Assembly: GCA_003477045.1 (NCBI GenBank)
Contig: DMTS01000009.1
Location: 1 to 5,221, forward strand
Direction of reading: 5' to 3'
Origin: Candidatus Delongbacteria bacterium
Lineage (GTDB): Bacteria; UBA4055
DNA: 5,221 bases
Shown here: positions 1 to 5,221 of the stretch, piece by piece
How the letters are laid out: the number at the start of each line of letters is the position of its first letter
Numbering within the stretch: the stretch's first letter is position 1
Translations under genes and position numbers: made by a program
Notes under the pieces: model-generated
The model's database searches: none
Told to the model about the DNA's origin: nothing
The model's input: the letters and a program-made list of their open reading frames with translations, nothing else

Positions 1-1580
1 ACCCTTGCCTGAGGAAGGTGCACTATTTCGGCAATAATACTGTCTTTAAGGATTTCCTCTTCCATTTGTTTTATCTCTCTTACAATTTTTTCGGTTTCTT
101 TATCCGCATGACAGAATCTGCCGATAAGATTGGCTGCGGATGAACCGCCTGCGCTGCTTATATAAATTTGTTTTTCGCCTTTTTCATTTACAAACGGAAT
201 TTTTATTACGGCAGAAAAAGTAGAAGCCAGTTTATTCAGCCTGACGTCGAAACCTTTTACATCTTCGTCAGATAATTCTATAATTTTTGATTTTGTGACC
301 AGAGAATCCATAATTCTTTTATCTATAAGCTCAATATATATATTCCAGCCTATCTTATCGTTTTGCGCATATCTTGATCTGACAGGGAGTTTCTCGAGTA
401 ACGGCGGATTATCTTCTCCTCCCGTTGCAGGCAAGAATCCGATTCCGAACTCAGGATCAAGAGCATCAAGAATGCCGATCTCATTATCCCCATATATTTT
501 TTCAAATCTTTCAACAAATTTATTAAGGTTCGTTTCGGAAGGTTCTGATGTCAGCTTTGATAAAAATTCTATTCCTTCAAGTACTTCTTCCGCCACTTTA
601 TCGTCAAGTACAGCTTTTTCTACAGGCTTGAAAAGATCTGTTTGAAAAAGGTAATTTATTTTAAATTCCGTTTTCAGCTCTTTGATAGCCTCTGATAAAG
701 GAACATAATTTTCGACTGAATCACCAAGCTGCAGATTATCAATCTGCTCAAGGCTTTCCTTCGCATGATCCAAAATTCTCTTTATGTCGTCAATACCATC
801 AAAATCTTTGATAATATCCAGAAGCTGATGAATGTATTCGTCACCGGTTATTGAAGGCTCGATCCCGCTTATAAGCAGCTGACTGACGATCAGTTCGTTT
901 ACAAAATCTTCCGCAGTTTCATAAAATATTTCATCGTCAACTATCGAATTACTTAATTCAGCTATAGTTGATCCTTTTTCCGCGCATTTGAGTATCTTCT
1001 CCAGATATATTGAGTTATCAACTGCTACGATATTGTGGGTTCTTTCGCTTTTTATATATTTATATTCAACATACCTGATCTTGTCGTCAATTCTGTTTAT
1101 GCTTGAGTTAGGGTAAAATTTAACCTTGTTTCTGATCGCTGGATTTTTTATAAGGTCAAGCGACAGAGCTACAAGATAATTCATGTCGAATCTTGTATGC
1201 GATTTGTATTCGTTAAGGTTTTTAAGTTTTATATCTGTGCCTTCGCCGAATTCACCTATGGAAAAGCCCGCAAAGAGACCGAATGGTGTACACCTTGTAG
1301 CCATCCTGAGCAGATATTTAGAAAGTGATATTTTTAGATCCTGAATATACTTCGGGTCATTTTTATTCTCTTTGGATAATTGCATAAGTTCGTCGTATAA
1401 AACCGGTGATGCAAGAAATATAGCTTCGCGGACTATGTTATCGTCCAGCATTTTTTTTAAATATTCATCCGACACATCATTATTTTCAACAAACTCATTT
1501 ATAGCCGAATATGGAAATGTCGGTGATCTGAAAATGAAGTTTTTAAATGGAGAATAATAATTTTTCTTCTTCTCTATCAT
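1..1580 (-). CDS. lanB: Class I lanthipeptide dehydratase (LanB-type), N-terminal half, runs off the left edge
   Basis: The ATG at 1580 opens a frame without stops for 526 codons to the window edge. LanB enzymes use glutamyl-tRNA to glutamylate Ser/Thr of a leader-bearing precursor peptide, then eliminate glutamate to give dehydroalanine/dehydrobutyrine. Signature segments in order are FIFRSPTFP (15-23), LLRMATRCTPFGLFAGFS (90-107), HTRFDMNYL (128-136), NYLFQTDLF (309-317), LDALDPEFGIGF (371-382), a glycine/serine-rich GGSS...LIGRFCHAD stretch ending at 493, and AEIVHLPQARV from 517. From memory of NisB, its glutamylation residues R14, R83, R87, T89, D121 and D299 match R18, R92, R96, T98, D132 and D315, and the R-x3-R-x-T spacing is exact. 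About half of a roughly 1000-residue LanB is visible. The C-terminal elimination domain is outside, so a split form lacking it cannot be excluded. The gene starts 39 bp after the secreted-protein gene on the same strand. The family call is secure; the peptide product is unknown. Confidence 0.93.
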   Translation of the reverse strand, partial: MIEKKKNYYSPFKNFIFRSPTFPYSAINEFVENNDVSDEYLKKMLDDNIVREAIFLASPVLYDELMQLSKENKNDPKYIQDLKISLSKYLLRMATRCTPFGLFAGFSIGEFGEGTDIKLKNLNEYKSHTRFDMNYLVALSLDLIKNPAIRNKVKFYPNSSINRIDDKIRYVEYKYIKSERTHNIVAVDNSIYLEKILKCAEKGSTIAELSNSIVDDEIFYETAEDFVNELIVSQLLISGIEPSITGDEYIHQLLDIIKDFDGIDDIKRILDHAKESLEQIDNLQLGDSVENYVPLSEAIKELKTEFKINYLFQTDLFKPVEKAVLDDKVAEEVLEGIEFLSKLTSEPSETNLNKFVERFEKIYGDNEIGILDALDPEFGIGFLPATGGEDNPPLLEKLPVRSRYAQNDKIGWNIYIELIDKRIMDSLVTKSKIIELSDEDVKGFDVRLNKLASTFSAVIKIPFVNEKGEKQIYISSAGGSSAANLIGRFCHADKETEKIVREIKQMEEEILKDSIIAEIVHLPQAR

Positions 1581-1619
1581 TGAAAACCTATAATCTTAAA
1601 ATTGTAATTAAAACGTTTT
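1581..1619 (-). promoter_or_regulatory. Short AT-rich leader of the dehydratase gene with a weak ribosome binding site
   Basis: This is the whole 39-bp gap between the stop of the secreted-protein gene and the dehydratase ATG. Read on the minus strand it holds TAGG, whose AGG (1589-1587) lies 6 nt before the ATG at 1580, a weak Shine-Dalgarno match. A 10-base palindrome AAAACGTTTT (1610-1619) sits directly after the upstream stop. It is too short and AT-rich to be a convincing terminator. I see no clear -35/-10 pair. The short spacing suggests read-through from the upstream gene, but a promoter inside that gene's 3' end is possible. Confidence 0.35.
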
Positions 1620-2031
1620 TTATTTAATTATAACAAACTTGCCGACGAAGTCATCTTTCTTATTATCAACATCCTGTACGCTGTACAGGTAGATTCCCGA
1701 TACTACAGCCTGATGATTATCGTTGATCAGGTTCCAGTAAGCACCATTTCTGCCGTACCAGTAAGGGGTATCACTGTCAGAGTTGCCGTTGTGCGCAATG
1801 ACCTTGCACAAGTCGCCTGCAAGCGTGAAGATCCTGATCACGCAGCGTTCAGGTATGTTCAGGAACGCTATCTTGCGGTATTCTTCTGCGTAGGTATAAT
1901 TACCGTCAAGGTTTTCCCAGCCCATCTCTGTGTATTTTACATCACCGCGGTACGGATTAGGCACAACAACGACATCATCGGTCGTGGTTAAATTAGAAGT
2001 CACAGTAGCTGTTGCATTTGATTCAGGGCTG
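1620..2031 (-). repeat. Tail-module repeat, copy A (3' end of the large secreted-protein gene)
   Basis: This direct repeat aligns without gaps to 4810-5221 at an offset of 3190 bases. I counted 55 mismatches over 1621-2031 (about 87% identity). They are uneven: 36 fall in 1621-1800, 19 in 1801-1946, and none in 1947-2031. The two copies share 127 of 136 amino acids. Homology stops at the stop codon (TAA here, TAG in copy B). Its upstream limit is unknown because copy B leaves the window. Local G+C over 1741-1860 is 64/120 (53%), well above the bulk of the gene. Confidence 0.95.
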
Positions 2032-4799
2032 GACTTCATTGGAGGAACTCCAAGCTTAGCTGCACCAAAATCTTTAGCCGTGACGGCTATATATTTCATT
2101 TCTGCAAGAGTCTGATTATGAAGCGTAAATTTGTAGTATCTTATATCTCCCCATTGGGGATACGGGCTTGTTGCTGTAATGCAACTGTAGCTGTAAAGAT
2201 CATCTTTCTCGTAATTTTTGGTCAGATCATTATTATCGCCATACGGAACGAGTCTGTATATTTTATTATTTACAGTCATCATGGCAGGGTAATCTTCAGG
2301 ATGAGCCATAAGTGTATCAGCGGGGATCGGATTGTCAAGGAAATAGTTAACATCTCCAACATCCTGATAAGAGTAATTAACTTTATCAACACAGAATAAA
2401 GTTGCATAGTTTTCAACTCTTCTATCCGGAGAAATAGCGATCTCATATCCTTCAAAATCATACATTCTTGTAAACGGATCATAAGTAAATTCTGAACCTG
2501 TCAAACCAAGATTACCTTCCTCGTCTGAAATAAATTCATGGCTACACCATTCAACTATAACATCGTTATCAATCTCAGTAACTTTGATCTTCGGTGACGG
2601 TGGCGGTGGCGGACATTTAAAATCAGGAACACCGTCCCCGACATCTAACTGACCATTTCCATAACCGTATCTGACCCACGATCCCTGCGGAACAGAGCCA
2701 TTAAGTTTATCGTATTTTACCATGTAACCGAAACCTTCGCCGTTATCAGGAGAACCTGTTATTCCGTATCCATCGGATTCATGTTGTCTTCCGAAAGGTA
2801 AAAGATCGTCTTCGCAGGTTGCGGTATTACCATAAATATCAACAATATGCTCCGTAAAGGAATTTAATTCAAAATCATTTTCCCCTTCATCCTGTCCAGA
2901 ATAATTAGTTTCAAGCCACCAGCAGTATGTATCACTGGTAAAATCTCCGAATATTCCGTCAATTCCTACATCTTCTCCGTACCATCCGTCTTTTTTTGTT
3001 GCTCCATATCTTGTTTGAGGTGTATCATACATCGGAACATCATATAATCTTTCCGCCCATGTAACATTATACAGGGCATCATACCAGCCCTGATCATAAA
3101 GCGATTTATCGAGGCCGTCTGATAAGTCAATCACAGTATTGTCAAAATAATTTGGATCCTGCTCAAGCGAAGTATTGAAATTTTCACTGGCAATGTAAGC
3201 AAGTGTTAGTTTTAAAGAATCTCCGTACGCAAATTTCCAGACCTTTTTGTTATTGCTCAAAGAATCACCGTCTTTGTAAACGGCTACATTTTCATAAGCT
3301 TCATTACCGAGAGGCCCGAAAGAAAGTTCATACTTTGAATCACATCCGTTTGCAATATCATTTAAAGCTTCAATAGGACCGTCTGATATTTGACCGGGTT
3401 CTTCCGTTCCGGTAATTACCCATGGGCGCCATTTGTCCGCCTGAGCATAAAAAGTTCCCTGCATATATTCAGGGTCTTTATATACACCGAGATATACTTC
3501 CCTGACATCAGTTACATCATAGTCAAATTCACTATTTGACATTACCATATAGTGACCTTTATCTCCAGCAGGAACACCCTCAGTTCTTCCGGCATACATC
3601 GGGTAAAAAGGATTGTCATCCCAGTATAAACTGTCATAATTTGTATCGTCATATCCTTTCTGAGCAGAGGTCAGATCAAATTCCCAGTCTGAATGTAAAC
3701 CTTCTTCCCATCTCGGTCCCCAGTCTTTTACTTCATCAGCCCAGCCGGAACTATAAACATTATAAGAATATCTCAGATTCGGATTAGGGTTTCTTAATAC
3801 TCTTATTGCAAAATTCCCGGTTGCTCCGTCTAATAGACTTCCCGCTCCGGGTTCGCTTTGAATTGAATAATCAGATCCATCCGTTATATATTCTCTTCCA
3901 TCATTATCCGCAGTCCATATCAGGTTTAGATTAACTGTCTTCTGTTTTCCTGTTGCAGGATCAAAATAACCGTCCCATTTGTGTTTGTAACCGCTAAGAT
4001 CATCCATGTGACCCCATTCTGATTCTTTAGAATTTTTTACATCTGAATCAACATAGATACCCATAAAAAAATCATAAATGTCATTACCTTGAGAATTTCT
4101 GTTGTATATAGTGTAATCGACAATAATAAACTTCTTTGCATATTCATAAGGCCACGCATAACTAGATTGTTTAACTTCTATCCCGAGAGGAATATGCTCT
4201 CTTTTGTCAAACGGATCTATGCCTGAATGTGTCGTACCCTTATCAGTAAATCTTGCTGTGAATTGTTCATAAGCTGTAGCTTTAGGATCATATACATCAT
4301 CAAAAAGGCAATTAATTCGGCCCTCAACATTTGAAGTTTCGTAAATTCTTCCCAATGTCAGTCCTGACGGATCATCATCAAAATAATATGGTAATATCTC
4401 TTCAATCATATAGGATCCTTCTGCAGCTGTACTCACTAAAGGACCCTGAAATATCTTTGAAGGAATACCTTTTATATCAATTACGGCAGAATCTAAATAA
4501 CCTCCGAACTGCAAGCCTGATAAGAATAGATAATCTATCCCTGAATCACCCGGCATCTCTCCTCCTGATGCGACTTTACCGGTACACTGGTCTTCAAAAC
4601 CTAACGGGTTGCCCATGAAACCGTAATTAGTAACATTCAACCAAAGTACACCGGCTCTATGAACACGATTATCAGGCCAGGGGTAAAGAACTTTTGAGTC
4701 CGATGAATTTAAACTCTGAGAATTTTTTAGACAATCAGGATGCGGCAGACAGTAAATCAGAGCTAAAGAAACTAAAACAAACAATATTATACTTTTCAC
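1620..4799 (-). CDS. Large secreted protein with C-terminal FlgD-like / type IX secretion sorting domain, function unknown
   Basis: This is a complete 1059-residue protein. The GTG at 4799 is chosen because an in-frame TGA lies seven codons upstream with only TTA, AGT, AGA, GGT, ATA and TTT codons between, because AGAGG sits 7 nt before it, and because the product then begins with a classic signal peptide (MKS, then hydrophobic residues to about 17). The mature part is rich in Asp, Tyr, Trp and Asn. It has an LWLNVTNYGFMGNP motif (52-65), a GIDYLFLSGLQFGG segment (87-100), an ELSFGPLGN motif (about 488) and GDSLKLTLAYIA (about 525). A Ca-loop-like QLDVGDGVPDFKC precedes a PPPPP linker (about 730). 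The next stretch looks like a fibronectin-III-like beta domain (IVEWC, YDFEGYEIAISPDRR). The last 136 residues (924-1059) are the tail module: VVVVPNPYRG (943-952), Cys 986, Cys 998, then SGIYLYSV and terminal GKFVIIK. Such tails are known to direct export by the type IX (Por) system. No catalytic motif is recognised, so adhesin, envelope component or enzyme all remain open. Confidence 0.85.
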   Translation of the reverse strand: MKSIILFVLVSLALIYCLPHPDCLKNSQSLNSSDSKVLYPWPDNRVHRAGVLWLNVTNYGFMGNPLGFEDQCTGKVASGGEMPGDSGIDYLFLSGLQFGGYLDSAVIDIKGIPSKIFQGPLVSTAAEGSYMIEEILPYYFDDDPSGLTLGRIYETSNVEGRINCLFDDVYDPKATAYEQFTARFTDKGTTHSGIDPFDKREHIPLGIEVKQSSYAWPYEYAKKFIIVDYTIYNRNSQGNDIYDFFMGIYVDSDVKNSKESEWGHMDDLSGYKHKWDGYFDPATGKQKTVNLNLIWTADNDGREYITDGSDYSIQSEPGAGSLLDGATGNFAIRVLRNPNPNLRYSYNVYSSGWADEVKDWGPRWEEGLHSDWEFDLTSAQKGYDDTNYDSLYWDDNPFYPMYAGRTEGVPAGDKGHYMVMSNSEFDYDVTDVREVYLGVYKDPEYMQGTFYAQADKWRPWVITGTEEPGQISDGPIEALNDIANGCDSKYELSFGPLGNEAYENVAVYKDGDSLSNNKKVWKFAYGDSLKLTLAYIASENFNTSLEQDPNYFDNTVIDLSDGLDKSLYDQGWYDALYNVTWAERLYDVPMYDTPQTRYGATKKDGWYGEDVGIDGIFGDFTSDTYCWWLETNYSGQDEGENDFELNSFTEHIVDIYGNTATCEDDLLPFGRQHESDGYGITGSPDNGEGFGYMVKYDKLNGSVPQGSWVRYGYGNGQLDVGDGVPDFKCPPPPPSPKIKVTEIDNDVIVEWCSHEFISDEEGNLGLTGSEFTYDPFTRMYDFEGYEIAISPDRRVENYATLFCVDKVNYSYQDVGDVNYFLDNPIPADTLMAHPEDYPAMMTVNNKIYRLVPYGDNNDLTKNYEKDDLYSYSCITATSPYPQWGDIRYYKFTLHNQTLAEMKYIAVTAKDFGAAKLGVPPMKSSPESNATATVTSNLTTTDDVVVVPNPYRGDVKYTEMGWENLDGNYTYAEEYRKIAFLNIPERCVIRIFTLAGDLCKVIAHNGNSDSDTPYWYGRNGAYWNLINDNHQAVVSGIYLYSVQDVDNKKDDFVGKFVIIK

Positions 4800-4811
4800 A
4801 AATATACCTCT
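4800..4811 (-). promoter_or_regulatory. Ribosome binding site of the large secreted-protein gene, overlapping the upstream stop codon
   Basis: Read on the minus strand the junction is TAGAGGTATATTTGTG. AGAGG (4811-4807) is a good Shine-Dalgarno match 7 nt before the GTG at 4799, and its first AG are the last two bases of the TAG stop (4812-4810) of the preceding gene. This decides the GTG start. It also suggests translational coupling: a ribosome terminating on the upstream gene covers the initiation site of the next one. It shows that the organism, or at least this operon, uses Shine-Dalgarno initiation. Confidence 0.7.
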
Positions 4812-5221
4812 ACTTAATAATCACGAACTTTCCTACAAAATCATCTTTCTTTTTGTCCACATCCTGAACGCTGAACAGGTAGATACCTGACATTACAGCC
4901 TGTCGGTTATCGTTGATCAGGTTCCAGTAGGCTCCATTCTTCCCGTACCAATAAGGAACATCGGAATCCGAGTTTCCGTTGTGTGCAATGACCTTGCAAA
5001 GGTCGCCAGCAAGTGTGTAGATCCTGATCACGCAGCGTTCGGGTATGTTCAGGAATGCGATCTTGCGGTATTCTTCAGCATAAGTATAATTGCCGTCTGT
5101 ATTTTCCCAGCCCATCTCAGTGTATTTAACATCACAGCGGTACGGATTAGGCACAACAACGACATCATCGGTCGTGGTTAAATTAGAAGTCACAGTAGCT
5201 GTTGCATTTGATTCAGGGCTG
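4810..5221 (-). CDS. C-terminal end of an upstream paralogous secreted protein with the same sorting tail (5' truncated by the window)
   Basis: The frame is open from the right edge to a TAG at 4812-4810, showing 136 codons. No genuine start is visible. A GTG codon at 5193 lies inside the conserved stretch NATATVTSNLTT, which the downstream gene also has as internal sequence, so the gene must begin beyond 5221. The visible part is the whole tail module: VVVVPNPYR, an Asn/Tyr/Glu-rich middle, NIPERCVIRI, TLAGDLCKVI, the SGIYLFSV strand and terminal GKFVIIK. It differs from the downstream copy at nine residues, including Gly to Cys directly after PNPYR. By analogy with FCB tails of this type it should mark the protein for export and anchoring or release at the cell surface. 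It lies 10 bp upstream of the 1059-residue gene, so the two probably form an operon. What its N-terminal part does cannot be seen. Confidence 0.88.
   Translation of the reverse strand, partial: SPESNATATVTSNLTTTDDVVVVPNPYRCDVKYTEMGWENTDGNYTYAEEYRKIAFLNIPERCVIRIYTLAGDLCKVIAHNGNSDSDVPYWYGKNGAYWNLINDNRQAVMSGIYLFSVQDVDKKKDDFVGKFVIIK
4810..5221 (-). repeat. Tail-module repeat, copy B (3' end of the upstream paralogue)
   Basis: This is the direct-repeat partner of 1620-2031. The 85 bases 5137-5221 are identical to 1947-2031 and reach the window edge, so the identical tract may be longer. Towards the stop codon identity falls to about 80% over the last 180 coding bases. The sequence after the stop (the 10-bp gap to the next gene) does not match the sequence after copy A, so the repeat unit ends at the stop codon. 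Confidence 0.95.

Noticed and set aside
295..645. Plus-strand open frame of 116 codons.
   Set aside because: It lies antisense to the dehydratase frame, which carries clear family motifs throughout this stretch. The Ser-rich translation has no domain features, so it is a shadow.
1451..1458. Run of eight A on the coding strand within the dehydratase as a slippage or phase-variation site.
   Set aside because: The frame is intact across it. Eight A in AT-rich Lys codons is unremarkable, and nothing else points to programmed slippage.
1610..1619. Palindrome AAAACGTTTT as a transcription terminator after the secreted-protein gene.
   Set aside because: It has a five-base arm with one G-C pair, no loop and no following U-run on the minus strand. 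It is too weak to call.
1713..1991. Plus-strand frame that resembles another plus-strand frame at 4981-5181, seemingly a conserved gene pair.
   Set aside because: Both are antisense shadows of the two homologous sorting tails. Their similarity follows from the repeat itself.
2279..2482. 67-codon minus-strand frame.
   Set aside because: It is an out-of-frame reading inside the large secreted-protein gene, with no independent support.
4730..4799. Lipoprotein signal: Cys at residue 17 after a hydrophobic stretch.
   Set aside because: The residues before Cys 17 are L-I-Y, which does not fit the usual lipobox L-[AS]-[GA]-C. An ordinary signal peptidase I site is more likely.
1620..4799. The secreted protein as an unusually long lanthipeptide substrate for the adjacent dehydratase.
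   Set aside because: It has a Sec-type signal peptide, large folded-domain-like segments and scattered cysteines, not a leader with a short Ser/Thr/Cys core. Adjacency alone does not support the idea.
4810..5193. A complete small 127-residue protein starting at the GTG at 5193.
   Set aside because: The frame stays open to the window edge, and the codons before the GTG encode the same residues as internal sequence of the downstream paralogue. It is the end of a longer gene.

Overview
All coding capacity in this window lies on the minus strand, so transcription runs from position 5221 towards position 1. Three genes follow one another with very small gaps. (1) 5221-4810 holds the C-terminal 136 codons of a gene that begins outside the window. 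(2) 4799-1620 holds a complete 1059-residue secreted protein whose last 136 residues are a paralogue of that same C-terminal domain. (3) 1580-1 holds the first 526 codons of a class I lanthipeptide dehydratase (LanB-type, Ser/Thr glutamylating) that runs off the left edge. The gaps are 10 bp and 39 bp. No RNA gene, CRISPR array, transposase or convincing terminator is visible.

Organism: bulk coding DNA is AT-rich (about 36% G+C in a counted 120-base stretch of the large gene). The large gene has features I associate with uncharacterised secreted proteins of the FCB supergroup: an N-terminal LWLNVTNYG-type motif, a GDGVPDF loop followed by a poly-proline linker, and a C-terminal domain that starts VVVVPNPYR and ends SGIYLYSV...GKFVIIK. 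That domain resembles the FlgD-like/type IX secretion (Por) sorting tails. A Bacteroidota-related or candidate FCB phylum (for example Cloacimonadota, Marinimicrobia, Ignavibacteria, Fibrobacterota or Delongbacteria) is therefore likely. I cannot place it more precisely from the sequence.

Layout and logic: the two tail-bearing genes look like a tandem pair of exported, surface-attached or released cargo proteins, and they are probably co-transcribed. The Shine-Dalgarno sequence of the second overlaps the stop codon of the first. The dehydratase follows 39 bp later with no visible terminator, so it may belong to the same transcript. Every N-terminal glutamylation residue I can recall from NisB has a counterpart in it. 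No lanthipeptide precursor, cyclase or transporter is visible. If they exist they lie to the left of position 1 or elsewhere.

The most notable signals are an intact LanB directly behind sorting-tail cargo genes, and the graded identity of the two tails. They are identical over the 85 bases nearest the domain start but only about 80% identical over the last 180 bases, and most differences are silent. That pattern fits a tail module homogenised by recombination and held by purifying selection.
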